49,047 bases of DNA, taken from assembly GCA_030153935.1 (NCBI GenBank), contig JASKKX010000003.1, positions 1 to 49,047 on the forward strand, written 5' to 3'. Position 1 is the first letter of the stretch; each line of letters begins with the position of its first letter. Shown here piece after piece: positions 1 to 9,876 of this stretch. The notes under the pieces were generated by a model, which worked only from the letters and a program-made list of their open reading frames with translations, did not search any database and was not told the origin of the DNA. The stretch comes from Verrucomicrobiota bacterium. GTDB taxonomy: Bacteria; Verrucomicrobiota; Kiritimatiellia; Kiritimatiellales; Tichowtungiaceae. Position numbers and translations under genes: made by a program.

Positions 1-55
1 TTTACAACACGCGCCGTCCGCATTTGGCGTTAAAGTACAAGACACCGGAGACGGT

Positions 56-598
56 TCACAGGGAACTTAAAAAGGCGGCATAAGAATTTTCCCCCTCCTT
101 CGGAGGAGGGGGAATCGGGCACGCCCTCCGGGCGTACCGATTTCCTGAGGGGAGCTTAACTGAAACAGAAGCAGAACTAAAAAGTGACAACTTTAAATCA
201 GGACGTGACATTTCCCCTTCTCCCTCTATTCCAAAGTCTGCATCAAGATAAGCCAGGGCGCTTTCAGGAAAGATACTGTAGCCGGCACCACCAAGGACAA
301 TCGGTGTATTGGACAAATCCCGGCAGACCGTTACAACCTCTTTCACTTTTTCGAGCAGAAATTGAGGGGTTTCGATATTCTGATCGTCAATGTTTCTCAC
401 GGATATACCGATACATTCAGGACGGAATTCTGCAATGACATTTTTAAGTGTGTCATTGACATCCATTTTAAACATCAGATCCAGCATGATGACATCGTGC
501 CCGGCGTTTTTTGTTGCCTCGGCCACACATGCCAGCCCCAAAGGCATGGCCGGCATGTTGAACTGTTCCGTATTGGCTGAAATAAGAAGGACCTTCAT
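56..598 (-). pseudogene. Truncated B12-binding domain of a radical SAM protein
   Basis: The first ~130 residues read as a cobalamin-binding (B12-binding) Rossmann domain: an MKVLLISAN start, PLGLACVAEATKNAGH, a DLMF strand, GISVRNID and the FGIEGEGE motif that normally precedes the radical SAM domain. After that motif the homology stops. The last ~50 residues are low-complexity (PIPPPPKEGE) and come from reading through two GC-rich hairpins at 89-135. A radical SAM domain with CxxxCxxC should follow and is absent, so this is a truncated gene. I chose the ATG at 598 because a GAGGA ribosome-binding site lies about 9 bases upstream; a TTG at 604 is the alternative. The substrate cannot be inferred. 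Confidence 0.7.
89..135. repeat. Two adjacent GC-rich mini-hairpins
   Basis: Positions 89-114 form a perfect C/G stem (ten bases each side) around a TTCG-like tip. Positions 121-135 form ACGCCC-TCC-GGGCGT. They lie exactly where the radical SAM fragment loses homology, so they probably mark an insertion or deletion junction. Neither has a good U-tract, so terminator function is doubtful. Confidence 0.6.
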
Positions 599-765
599 GG
601 GCAAATATCCTCGTTAGATTATTCGCATTTAACAAGCCCAACGACCAGCATCACCGGCGGGAGACACTGCAGAGCGTAGCGGCGCAGTTTTCTCCGTCCG
701 TGTCCATCCGTCTTGTTCGGCGTTTTTGAATTGCCGCTGACCGGATTCACTTTTCTGTACCACCC

Positions 766-781
766 TCAGTGTTAGTCCAAG
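766..781. repeat. Candidate IS terminal inverted repeat, orfB end
   Basis: It matches 12 of 16 positions with the reverse complement of 1943-1958 and begins 11 bases beyond the orfB stop codon, where an IS3-family end is expected. Confidence 0.5.
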
Positions 782-791
782 CGGGTTCATA

Positions 792-1672
792 TTAGTTGCT
801 GTTGTTCTGTTTGTCCATCCCCGGTACCGGGGATGGAATCGCCTGCGTCGCGAACCGCGCCGGGCTTTGATACCCGAGGCGGCTGTGCGGCCTAAACTGG
901 TTGTATTCGTTCCGGTAGTCGGCAATGACCACACGGGCCTCCGTCAGTGTCCAGAGCTGTTCACGGTTTAAGCATTCATCACGGAACCGTCCGTGGAAGC
1001 TTTCAACAAAGCCATTCTGCCCCGGACTGCCCGGCTCAATGCAGATCGTTCTGATCGGCTTCTCTTTCAGCCACTGCTGTACGATCCTGGCGATAAATTC
1101 TGATCCGTTATCTGAGCGCAAATACTCCGGCGCGCCTTGCTGTCCAATGGCTTTCTGCAGCTGATCAAGAACATCCTGAGAGCGCAGTGACCGATCCGCT
1201 TGCAGGATGTGACACTCGCGGGTGTACTCGTCGAGGATCGTCAGAATCCGCAACGGCCCGCCGCGCACAGTGGCATCGGCGATAAAATCCCACGTCCACA
1301 CGTGGTTCCGGTGAGTGGCTTTCGTCGGCAGCCCCGTTGAAAACCCTCTGCGGCTGATCTTGCGTTTTGAGGGTGGAACACGGAGAGTCCTTCTTCCCAT
1401 CTCAATCGTTGTACATGCCGCTTACCAACCCGCCAGCCCTCCTGATGCAACCAAGCCGCGATTCGGTGGTCTCCGTATCTTGGATGTGCCACGGAAAGTT
1501 CCCGCAGTCTTTTTCTCACCTGTTGTTCCGCATCGGTCGGCGGACGGCCTTGATAACGGGATGTTGAGCGGGCCCGTTGCAGAAACCGGCAGGCCTGTCT
1601 TTGAGAACACAGCCCGGCAGCCACCGCATGTTGTGCCGCCACCCGCCGATGGGCCGGGCTTACAATTTTTTT
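792..1672 (-). pseudogene. IS3-family transposase OrfB, frameshifted
   Basis: The N-terminal half (HTH_21-like region, HPRYGDHRIAAWLHQEGW) is in one frame and the catalytic half in another. All three catalytic acids are visible in the second: D in TWDFIADAT, D in LRSDNGSEF, E in QNGFVESFHGR. The break lies at about 1384-1390. There the coding strand reads GGACTCTCCGTG, and removing one TC dinucleotide restores EEGLRVPPSKRK. A dinucleotide duplication therefore separates DNA-binding and catalytic parts. Either the copy is dead or this is a sequencing error. The protein ends QNNSN with a stop at 792. Confidence 0.8.
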
Positions 1673-1928
1673 CGCATACGGCCTCCAGCACCCGGTTTTT
1701 GAGCAGAGACTCCGCCAGCATCTCTTTGAGTTCACGGTTCTCGCGCTCCAGCTCTTTCAACCGTCGGGCCTCGTTGACATCCATCTGCCCGAACTGATGC
1801 TTCCACCGGTGGAAGCTCACTTCCGAGATGTTGTTTTCCTGACAGATCGCCTGAATGCTCTTCAGTCCCCGGTCCGCCTCGCGCAGGATGCGGATCTTAT
1901 CTTCCGTCGTATACTGTTTTCCCTTCAT
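1422..1928 (-). CDS. IS3-family transposase OrfA
   Basis: Start ATG at 1928, giving MKGKQYTTEDKIRILREAD. Residues ~1-55 form the HTH_Tnp_1 helix-turn-helix (ISEVSFHRWKHQFG) that binds the IS ends. Residues ~58-85 form a heptad-leucine coiled coil (LKELERENRELKEMLAESLL) for OrfA/OrfB multimerisation. Family-like sequence ends at VCEKN, where a run of seven A residues allows a -1 shift into OrfB. The frame stays open for another ~75 residues with no family resemblance, so normal OrfA probably functions mainly as the front half of OrfAB. Confidence 0.75.
   Translation of the reverse strand: MKGKQYTTEDKIRILREADRGLKSIQAICQENNISEVSFHRWKHQFGQMDVNEARRLKELERENRELKEMLAESLLKNRVLEAVCEKNCKPGPSAGGGTTCGGCRAVFSKTGLPVSATGPLNIPLSRPSADRCGTTGEKKTAGTFRGTSKIRRPPNRGLVASGGLAGW
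1666..1672 (-). other. Programmed -1 frameshift slippery heptamer
   Basis: Seven consecutive A residues on the coding (minus) strand. Upstream the OrfA frame reads VCEKN. A -1 slip gives YAKKIVSPAHR, which runs straight into OrfB. An A6G/A7 heptamer at this point is the standard IS3-family recoding signal. Confidence 0.65.
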
Positions 1929-1942
1929 CGTCTGGTCCTTTC

Positions 1943-1958
1943 CTTGGCCCCAGACTGA
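1943..1958. repeat. Candidate IS terminal inverted repeat, orfA end
   Basis: Partner of 766-781, lying 14 bases upstream of the orfA ATG on the minus strand. Confidence 0.5.
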
Positions 1959-2282
1959 CACATCAGGCGGATCAAAAAAGCGCGGTCACGTCAAACCCAC
2001 AGATTCTGCGGATGAGGCTTATTTCAGGCCCCGTCCCACAGAGACGATCTGCCCGTCACTCGGGTTAAACCGCGTTCACCTCGGGTTTCGTCCGGCACTT
2101 CCATGCGTTTTCGGCGCAAAATGGGATTCGTCGGGTTTCCAAAAGCACGCTCGGACGCTTCGAGAAGCTTTTCCCTGTCGGGCAGGTCTCGGAAATAATT
2201 CACAAACTCAAATCTTGTTAAGACAGTGGCCGGGGGTTTAAAAAAACCACTCAAACGGGACCGGCTCTGAGTAATAGTCGCT
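1959..2282. other. Non-coding stretch between IS and RNB gene
   Basis: No convincing gene. A minus-strand frame (2024-2290) contains a protein-like middle section (YFRDLPDREKLLEASERAFG) but starts inside the stop region of the RNB gene with a weak TTG codon. It could be a remnant of an unknown gene. Confidence 0.4.
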
Positions 2283-4160
2283 TCATACAATTCGGCAGAA
2301 GAGGTCCAACTCCGGAAGATTGATCTGAAGGAGTTTCAGTTCGACTGCGTCATCCAGCTGAAGGTCGGCGATCCGGCGCATTTTTACATCTATGCCGAGT
2401 TCCGGAATCAGCACCGTTCCCCGATCGTCCCGTTTATCCACGACAATCCCGCGATAAACGTTTTCCGGATGCTGCTGCATGTATAACAGGGTCCAGTGAC
2501 GATTGCTCAGGCGTTCGGCCATTGCGGTATTTCCTCCGCCGATTTCGGCAGCAGCCATTCGGGCGAGCAGTTCCGCTTCACTGATGAGGGGTTCTCCGCG
2601 AATGAACGCGCGAATCTGCTGGTGGACGAGCAGGTCTGAATAACGTCGTAACGGGCTGGTTGCCCGGGTGTAATGTTCCAGCCCCAGTCCGGCATGCAGG
2701 CCCGGTTCCAGATGCAGTCCGGAACGCTTGAATTTTTTGCGATAGGCAAACATCTGCGCCATCGTTTCCGGGACAGACGGCTCATCCGGTGGCGGCTGGG
2801 ATGCAAAGGGTGCCGGAATTTTATTTTTGATGAGAAATTCAGCAATCGCCTCGCCAGCCATCAGCATGGCATCGGTGACCATGTCCCGGCTCTTTAAGCG
2901 CGGCAAATCGCTGATCGCGATGGTGTATTCGTCCGGCTTTTGACTGTCGAGTTCACGTCGGGCGGATAAATTATACAGATCTCCGTTCACAGTGGTTTTG
3001 ATTTTCACTTCAGGCAGATTGATTTCTGCCGCACCGTGCGCAATCCGGCGCTTCCGGAACTGTTCAGTAATGACACTCATTTCCCTGAAAGGAGATCGAT
3101 CCATCCGTTGATCCGCGGCCGAATAACTGAGCCGTTGAACTTTGATCCAGCTCGCAGCGATTTTCAGGCAGGTTGCGATGCCCTCTGCATCAAACCCGAT
3201 TTTAAACGAAAGTGCCGGGGAGATTTCTTCTAATCCAAGTCCCAGGGCCTGTGTGACGGCCTCTGGCAGCATGTTGATGACGATTTCCGGCAAGTAGAGA
3301 TTTGCGCCGCGGGCCCGGGCTTCCAGATCGAGCGGCGAGTCGGCTTTGATCAGCGCGGCGGCATCGGCGACATGAATCCAGAGAGAATCTCCGTCGAGGC
3401 TGATGGCATCGTCCGGATCACTGCACGCATCATCGTCAATGGCAAACGTTTCCAGTGCTGTCAGATCTTCGCGTGGCTCATCCGGCAGCGCGGGAACTTC
3501 CAGTTCGGGCTGGGTGATCGCACAGTCAAACCGAAGCGGATAAGGATTTACCGTGTCATTCCATAATCCAAGCTGAAGAAGCAACTTATGCGCCTTTTCC
3601 GGAAGGAGCCCGATGCCGAGATCCTTCAAGGTGCGATTCGTTGACGCCTTGCCATAGGCCATGCGTTCAACCTCTTTCAGAGGGCTGATATCTTCCGGCT
3701 GAATCGCATTGTCCCGAACCCGTTGCAGATAGTTCTGCCAGTCGACCGCCTGCTGCTCTTTTTCGCGCTGTTTTGCGAAAATCTCTTCAACCTCAGCTTT
3801 CGTTCTGGTGTTGATTTGTTCGATTGATCCGACGAAATAGATTTGTGCATGAAGTACCAGCCAGGCCTGCCAGACGGTTCCCGGCGTACTTTCTCCGTAG
3901 ATCCAATCGGCCAGTTCGGTCAGAGTGACCGTTTCGCCCTGCAGCAATTCCCATGCTTCTTCAAGATCGCCTTGGGGGGTCTGGTTTAATTCAGCGAGAC
4001 TCTTCAGCGGACCGGGATGAAGCAGTTGAATGTCTTTGACCCGAACTTTTATATTTTTCCCATCGGCAAGCTGAATGGAGATTTTATCGCCCATCTGGTC
4101 GATGATGGCCGGAGCGTTTTTATATAGAACTAAACTGTGCAACCTGAATTCCTGCGACAT
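2283..4160 (-). CDS. RNB-domain 3'-5' exoribonuclease (RNase II/R family)
   Basis: A 625-residue cytoplasmic exoribonuclease predicted to degrade RNA processively from the 3' end. The RNB catalytic domain starts at about residue 235. The metal-binding motif AIDDDACSDPDDAI (about 241-254) has the D-x5-D-x-DD spacing of RNase II. WIHVADAAALI follows, and YTRATSPLRRYSDLLVHQQ near residue 500 is the family signature. The C-terminus (YRGIVVDKRDDRGTVLIPEL) is S1-like. The N-terminal ~200 residues are not the usual cold-shock domains of E. coli RNase R. The overall layout resembles the shorter cyanobacterial/plastid type of RNB protein, so I give no gene symbol. It is the upstream minus-strand neighbour of the IS. 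Confidence 0.9.
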   Translation of the reverse strand: MSQEFRLHSLVLYKNAPAIIDQMGDKISIQLADGKNIKVRVKDIQLLHPGPLKSLAELNQTPQGDLEEAWELLQGETVTLTELADWIYGESTPGTVWQAWLVLHAQIYFVGSIEQINTRTKAEVEEIFAKQREKEQQAVDWQNYLQRVRDNAIQPEDISPLKEVERMAYGKASTNRTLKDLGIGLLPEKAHKLLLQLGLWNDTVNPYPLRFDCAITQPELEVPALPDEPREDLTALETFAIDDDACSDPDDAISLDGDSLWIHVADAAALIKADSPLDLEARARGANLYLPEIVINMLPEAVTQALGLGLEEISPALSFKIGFDAEGIATCLKIAASWIKVQRLSYSAADQRMDRSPFREMSVITEQFRKRRIAHGAAEINLPEVKIKTTVNGDLYNLSARRELDSQKPDEYTIAISDLPRLKSRDMVTDAMLMAGEAIAEFLIKNKIPAPFASQPPPDEPSVPETMAQMFAYRKKFKRSGLHLEPGLHAGLGLEHYTRATSPLRRYSDLLVHQQIRAFIRGEPLISEAELLARMAAAEIGGGNTAMAERLSNRHWTLLYMQQHPENVYRGIVVDKRDDRGTVLIPELGIDVKMRRIADLQLDDAVELKLLQINLPELDLFCRIV

Positions 4161-4194
4161 ATCATCCTGCTTTCCCTTGGGATTCTGCTGGTTA

Positions 4195-4252
4195 CGGGCT
4201 TTCAGCCCGGGATAAAGAAGAAGAACCGTCAGAGTTCTTCCACTGTTTGGAA
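4195..4252. repeat. Intergenic hairpin and palindrome copy
   Basis: CGGGCT-TTC-AGCCCG at 4195-4209 is a small hairpin. TTCCACTGTTTGGAA at 4238-4252 is an imperfect copy of the window-wide TTTCCAANNNTTGGAAA palindrome. Both lie between two minus-strand genes. Confidence 0.5.
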
Positions 4253-4301
4253 AAAGGGAGCCCCGTTGGGATGAACGGGATTTCCCGTTGAAGATGCGAC
4301 G

Positions 4302-5141
4302 CTAAAACCGGCGCCCGCCGCCTGCATTCCCGCGAATTTTCTGCTGTTTGGGACGCGGCGGGTTTTCCAGGTAGAGCCCGTACCATTCCTCTCCCAATCC
4401 GGCATTCGAAAACTGCCTGTCTTTGCGGTTTGCAAGCATCTCCCAGTTGCGGGCGAGGGTTTTATCCGCGGTGATTTCTTTTGCTTTTTCCAAAAGAAGA
4501 CGCGCTTTTTCGGACTCCCCTTCGGCCATATAAATCCAGGACATCAACGCGTAAAGGAGGGTGCCGCGATTGCCCCGGAACCATTTCACATGGCGCTTGA
4601 AGGTTTTTTCGACTCCCTTCAGATCGCCGTTTTTATACTGTCGGGCCATTTTCATGGCAACCAGCATGGGCTCCATCATCATCGGACCTCTAAACAATCC
4701 CCCCTTCGCAAGAATCTGATCCACCGCTTCAAAATCCTTCAGCTGATAGAGGAACTGCAGGCGCATGGTGGCAATCTGCCGACCCATCAGCAGGCTCCAT
4801 TTTTTGAAGGGCTCAAAGCGCGCGGTAAATGCGAGCGCTTCGGTGACAATCGCCTTCTGGTCGTTCTCAATCTGTCGTTGCATCTGTTTGATATTTCCGA
4901 CGGGTCTGTTTTGAAACTGCTGAACTTTCCGGTTCACCTTTTCCCGGCCGGTCAAAAGCATCGCTTGAAGTTCATTCTGAATCGTCTTGATTTTTTTGCG
5001 GACAATAAACCCGATCAAGAACTGCGGGATAATAAATCCGGCAATGCCTCCGGCAATCGTTCCCCCCAAACCGACGTGAAAAACGATGCAGGCGATAACC
5101 GTCGCGGCAGAAACAATCACTGAAATCAGCAGTGCAAACAT
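4302..5141 (-). CDS. Membrane-anchored protein of unknown function
   Basis: I do not recognise a named family. Residues 1-50 form two hydrophobic segments (ALLISVIVSAATVIACIVF and a glycine-rich GGTIAGGIAGFIIPQFLIGF), giving a short membrane hairpin. A basic region follows (VRKKIKTIQNEL), then a helical soluble part with likely coiled coil (QNRPVGNIKQMQRQIENDQK). The C-terminal ~120 residues have TPR-like spacing (RQYKNGDLKGVEKTFKRHVKW, AEGESEKARLLLEKAKEI). The tail is basic and glycine-rich (GNAGGGRRF). The profile suggests an inner-membrane scaffold with a cytoplasmic TPR-like region. ATG at 5141; an upstream AAAGGAATG supplies a ribosome-binding site close to the start. Confidence 0.75.
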   Translation of the reverse strand: MFALLISVIVSAATVIACIVFHVGLGGTIAGGIAGFIIPQFLIGFIVRKKIKTIQNELQAMLLTGREKVNRKVQQFQNRPVGNIKQMQRQIENDQKAIVTEALAFTARFEPFKKWSLLMGRQIATMRLQFLYQLKDFEAVDQILAKGGLFRGPMMMEPMLVAMKMARQYKNGDLKGVEKTFKRHVKWFRGNRGTLLYALMSWIYMAEGESEKARLLLEKAKEITADKTLARNWEMLANRKDRQFSNAGLGEEWYGLYLENPPRPKQQKIRGNAGGGRRF

Positions 5142-5369
5142 AGTTGCATTCCTTTCGTCTAAAAATTTAATTTACTGTATGCTGATCTCATCACGCATAC
5201 ACGGCTTGATCCTAAAGAAACGTATCGTACAACAGACGACAGAAAAAGTCACCCCTGGAACGTCTGGATGCTTGCGAGCACGACATCCCTCTCCACGGAA
5301 CGCTTTGATATTTCTGCGAACGGTGCGCACATCGCAGAACAGCGGCGGGCCGGATCCTCCTGTGTCAAC

Positions 5370-5541
5370 AGCCCGCCTTGCTCACGGGCTTGCTCCGCCT
5401 GAGCATGATCCGTACGTTTAATCATGTGGAGGTGGGCTTACACCCCGCATGCTGCGGGACCAACGGGAGGACATCCATCCCGTGAAGACCACCTGCCCTT
5501 ATTTCCGATTAAGGGCACCGGACAGGGGCCCTGATCGGAAA
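5370..5541. ncRNA. Candidate structured RNA or leader, class unknown
   Basis: In the 570-base gap before galE, complementary segments build an ordered fold. AGCCCG 5370-5375 pairs with CGGGCT 5385-5390. AGGTGG 5430-5435 pairs with CCACCT 5489-5494 and encloses two hairpins: CCCGCA 5444-5449 with TGCGGG 5453-5458, and ACGGGA 5463-5468 with TCCCGT 5478-5483. A separate long hairpin pairs TTTCCGAT 5502-5509 with ATCGGAAA 5534-5541, continued by AGGGC 5512-5516 with GCCCT 5528-5532. A three-way junction followed by a hairpin is RNA-like. I could not match it to 6S, SRP, RNase P, tmRNA or a known riboswitch. The strand is undetermined; the plus strand would make it a galE leader. Confidence 0.4.
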
Positions 5542-5712
5542 TCTGCGCATAAAGCCCCCGTATATGAAACTACTGTAGAAGGTTACGTGTTTTTTCAGAA
5601 AAGTCAGGAAGCCTGAATCCTTCGATATTCTGATACCGGGAATACTTGGCGAAACCGGGGCGGGGCGCTATTATTTGAATTCTTCTCAAGTTCAGTTAGC
5701 GGGGTAGGTTTA

Positions 5713-6684
5713 ATGAATATTTTAGTTGCCGGCGGGGCCGGGTATATTGGCAGTGTAACCACACAAATGCTTTGTGATGCCGGGCATGACGTGACGGTTT
5801 TTGACAATCTGGAGCGCGGGCACCGCGCAGCAGTTGATCCGCGCGCAAAATTTATTCAAGGGGATCTGCGCGAGCCGGAAGCCATCACCGCCGCATTGAA
5901 AGATATTAAACCGGAGGCGGTTGTTCATTTTGCCGCTTATATCGAAGTGGGTGAATCCATGGTTGATCCGCTTCCCTTTTTTGAAAACAACGTCAGCGGA
6001 TCACTGAACCTCATCACCGCCATGGTATCTGCCGACTGCAAAAAGCTCATTTTTTCTTCCACCTGTGCCACCTACGGGACTCCGGAGAAAATCCCGATGG
6101 ATGAAACCCTGCCGCAGAAGCCTGAGAGCGTCTATGGCGAATCCAAGCTGATCTGCGAAAAAATCTTTTCCTGGGCGCAGCGGATCCATGGTGTCGAATG
6201 TGTCTTCCTGCGCTACTTCAATGCCTGCGGAGCCACTGCCGAATACGGTGAAGACCATAATCCCGAAAGCCATCTCATTCCGCTTGTTCTGCAGGTGGCG
6301 CTTGGAAAACGCGAAAAAATATACATTTTCGGGGACGACTACGACACCCCAGACGGGACCTGTATCCGCGATTACATCCATGTTCGGGATCTTGCGCGGG
6401 CACACATTCTTGCACTCAAACCCGGGGTTAGCGGGGCCTTTAATCTCGGCAACGGCGGCGGTTACAGCGTCAAAGAAGTCATTGATGTCACCCGCGAGAT
6501 CACCGGTCACCCGATTCCTGCAGAAAAACAGCCTCGTCGTCCCGGCGACTGTACCCGGCTCATTTCCGACTCCGCCAAGGCCAAAACAGTTCTCGGATGG
6601 AATCCGGAATATCCTGATCTTCATTCAATAATTAAAAGTGCCTGGACCTGGCACAAAGGACATCCCAACGGCTATGAAAACTGA
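5713..6684 (+). CDS. galE: UDP-glucose 4-epimerase
   Basis: Interconverts UDP-glucose and UDP-galactose with bound NAD+, supplying galactosyl units for envelope glycans and linking galactose to central metabolism. The 323 residues open with the extended-SDR Rossmann motif GGAGYIG (residues 7-13). SSTCATYG supplies the catalytic Ser/Thr, and YGESK at about 146-150 is the catalytic Tyr-x3-Lys. ARAHILAL and FNLGNGGGYSVKEV are typical of GalE. A ribosome-binding GGGGTAGG precedes the ATG. Its last codons overlap the start of the next gene, so the two are translationally coupled. Confidence 0.95.
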   Translation: MNILVAGGAGYIGSVTTQMLCDAGHDVTVFDNLERGHRAAVDPRAKFIQGDLREPEAITAALKDIKPEAVVHFAAYIEVGESMVDPLPFFENNVSGSLNLITAMVSADCKKLIFSSTCATYGTPEKIPMDETLPQKPESVYGESKLICEKIFSWAQRIHGVECVFLRYFNACGATAEYGEDHNPESHLIPLVLQVALGKREKIYIFGDDYDTPDGTCIRDYIHVRDLARAHILALKPGVSGAFNLGNGGGYSVKEVIDVTREITGHPIPAEKQPRRPGDCTRLISDSAKAKTVLGWNPEYPDLHSIIKSAWTWHKGHPNGYEN

Positions 6685-7429
6685 TCTCGAACTGGTCTCT
6701 ATAGGCAGTGAATTATTGAGCGGACGTACGCTCAATCGTCATGCTCAGACACTCGGGGCCGCACTGACGGCAATCGGCTTGCGTCTGTCGCGCGACACCA
6801 CCATTCCTGACGAAATTGAAATCATACAGGCCGTTGTCCGCGAGGCCTTTGAACGGGTCGATATCGTTGTCGTCAGCGGAGGTCTCGGCCCCACCTCCGA
6901 CGACATCACCCGTGACGCGCTCGCCGGACTCTTCGGTTGCAGAATCGTCACATCACCCACTGCGCTCAACGCCTTGCATAAGCGACTGAATGACCGCGGA
7001 CGCACCGTCACGCCCGCTGCCGAACGGATGGCGCTTATCCTCGAGGGTGCCGAAACGCTTCTCAACTCTGTCGGTGCGGCTCCCGGCGAACGATTTTCTC
7101 CGGAATCCGGAAAGATTCTTTTTATTCTTCCGGGACCGCCGGCTGAATTTGTCGCTGTACTCAACGACCACGTCATTCCGTATCTTAAAGACCAGTTTAA
7201 AGAAGCCGTGCCGCTTGAGCTGCGGGTTTTAATCGTCGAAGGGATCGGTGAGGCGGACATCGTCACCCGCCTTGAGGAAGCAGAGTTTCAGTGTCTGGAG
7301 GCTTCCATTGGATTTTACCCGGGGTCTGGAAAAGTCGAAATCCGCCTGACGGCGCCGCGCGAACAGCTTGCCGCACTTAATGATGCTGAACGCACGCTGC
7401 GAAAGCTGCTCCATGACTGCCTTATCTGA
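6674..7429 (+). CDS. CinA-family protein, MoaB/Mog-like domain only
   Basis: The 251-residue protein has the COG1058 (CinA N-terminal) molybdopterin-binding fold: LELVSIGSELLSGRTLNRHA at the start, VVVSGGLGPTSDDITRDALA near residues 60-80 and FILPGPPAEF near 150. The PncC nicotinamide-nucleotide amidase domain of full-length CinA is missing, so this is the short form. Some COG1058 proteins hydrolyse ADP-ribose or nicotinamide dinucleotides; activity here is not shown. I take the ATG at 6674, inside the galE end, because the family begins there. The 3' end overlaps thpR by 17 bases. Confidence 0.85.
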   Translation: MKTDLELVSIGSELLSGRTLNRHAQTLGAALTAIGLRLSRDTTIPDEIEIIQAVVREAFERVDIVVVSGGLGPTSDDITRDALAGLFGCRIVTSPTALNALHKRLNDRGRTVTPAAERMALILEGAETLLNSVGAAPGERFSPESGKILFILPGPPAEFVAVLNDHVIPYLKDQFKEAVPLELRVLIVEGIGEADIVTRLEEAEFQCLEASIGFYPGSGKVEIRLTAPREQLAALNDAERTLRKLLHDCLI

Positions 7430-7982
7430 AGAAAAAATCCGCGCTTTTATTGCCGTTGATCCCGGCGATGCGGTACGCGGCGAACTTTGCCGGATTCAGC
7501 GCGAACTCAAACAGTCGCTTGAGAATATGGATCTCGCTGTTAAATGGACCGTGCCGGAATCGTTTCATCTTACGCTTGTCTTTCTCGGCAGTATTCAGTC
7601 TGTCGACGCCGACAGAGTCTTCCAAACCCTGGAAAAAACTGCGCAAAAGTTTTCAAGGTTTGAAAATTCGCTCGGCGGGTTGGGTTTCTTTAAGTCGTCC
7701 GGGACTGTCTGGGTCGGTCTCGCCGTGTCGCAAACTCTTTTTGAGCTTCAGGCGGAACTGGCCGCCGCGTTTGAAATGTCGCCGAAATCCTTTCATCCGC
7801 ACATCACGCTGGGACGCATCAAATCGAAAAACCGAATCGGTCCGCGCTTTTTCCAAACGCTGGAGAATATTAACACCGTGCCGATCTGTTTTGATATCCA
7901 ATCACTGCGGATGATGAAAAGTGACCTGCTGCCGGAGGGAGCCAGGCACATACAGCTAAGCTGCGTGCCGCTTGCCCGGTAA
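7413..7982 (+). CDS. thpR: RNA 2',3'-cyclic 3'-phosphodiesterase (LigT/ThpR)
   Basis: A two-histidine phosphoesterase that opens 2',3'-cyclic phosphates on RNA ends. Both HxT motifs are present: HLTLVFLG near residue 50 and HPHITLGR near 128, the pair that defines the 2H superfamily. Length 189 residues is normal. ATG at 7413 gives MTALSEEKIRAFIAV, matching the family start; it overlaps the preceding gene. The reading frame contains two copies of the local palindrome, encoding FQTLEK (7620-7634) and FQTLEN (7851-7865). Confidence 0.88.
   Translation: MTALSEEKIRAFIAVDPGDAVRGELCRIQRELKQSLENMDLAVKWTVPESFHLTLVFLGSIQSVDADRVFQTLEKTAQKFSRFENSLGGLGFFKSSGTVWVGLAVSQTLFELQAELAAAFEMSPKSFHPHITLGRIKSKNRIGPRFFQTLENINTVPICFDIQSLRMMKSDLLPEGARHIQLSCVPLAR
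7620..7634. repeat. Dispersed palindrome copy (in thpR)
   Basis: TTCCAAACCCTGGAA, one mismatch from TTCCAANNNTTGGAA. The identical sequence occurs in the nucleoside phosphorylase gene at 32398. A weaker copy, TTCCAAACGCTGGAG, lies at 7851-7865. Confidence 0.7.
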
Positions 7983-8336
7983 TCGCGGAAATCAGCCTTG
8001 CCGTTCAATCGCCACAACAGTGTTTCTTCAGGTTTTTTTATCTTGATCGGTTTGGTGAGATATCTGGCCATAATGGATGGCGGTGTGTAGGGGCAGAACC
8101 CGTGGGAAACCCTTATGGATTTTTTTATGGCTCATATTATTCAGGAAAGCCGTTTGGAAGTCCCGGGAACGGTTCCGGATGGTGTTGAACTGGCACGAAG
8201 ACAGACAGAACGCGCAGATTACCACTTTGCCTTAAACCAATTATGGCAATGCCGGAATCCCTTACGGTCCCTCCTGGCCGGGCCAGCAGAGACGGCTCCC
8301 TTCAGTTATGCCTGTTTTAAAGTTATCAGGATATGA

Positions 8337-9836
<1,500 letters not shown>

Positions 9837-9859
9837 GGGCTGAACCCTGAAACCTGATG

Positions 9860-9874
9860 TTCCAACCTTTGGAA
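9860..9874. repeat. Dispersed palindrome copy, perfect (uppS start)
   Basis: TTCCAACCTTTGGAA sits three bases before the GTG start of uppS and covers the ribosome-binding region. The match to the tyrA copy at 20458 extends through AAGTGCCGG. Confidence 0.75.
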
Positions 9875-9876
9875 AA

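Larger units (their letters stand above)
766..1958 (-). mobile_element. IS3-family insertion sequence (degenerate)
   Basis: Two overlapping minus-strand frames encode an OrfA with a helix-turn-helix plus leucine zipper and an OrfB with an rve/DDE integrase core, the standard IS3 arrangement. Candidate terminal inverted repeats are TCAGTGTTAGTCCAAG (766-781) and, read on the other strand, TCAGTCTGGGGCCAAG (1943-1958), 12 of 16 matching. True ends may extend a few bases further; I could not identify a target-site duplication. The transposase frame is broken (see orfB), so the copy is probably inactive. The OrfA zipper resembles the IS407 subgroup, but the subgroup is a guess. Confidence 0.8.

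Noticed and set aside
1801-1830. TTCCACCGGTGGAA in orfA as another copy of the dispersed palindrome
   Set aside because: The centre differs and the residues (SFHRWKH) are conserved IS3-family sequence, so it is coincidental.
5431-5450. GGGCTTACA block resembling the 3' conserved part of RNase P RNA
   Set aside because: The obligatory GAGGAAAGTC core and the P4 partner were not found nearby on either strand.
5502-5541. CCCTGATCGG resembling a 6S RNA motif
   Set aside because: Here the bases are fully paired in a hairpin stem, unlike the open bubble of 6S RNA.
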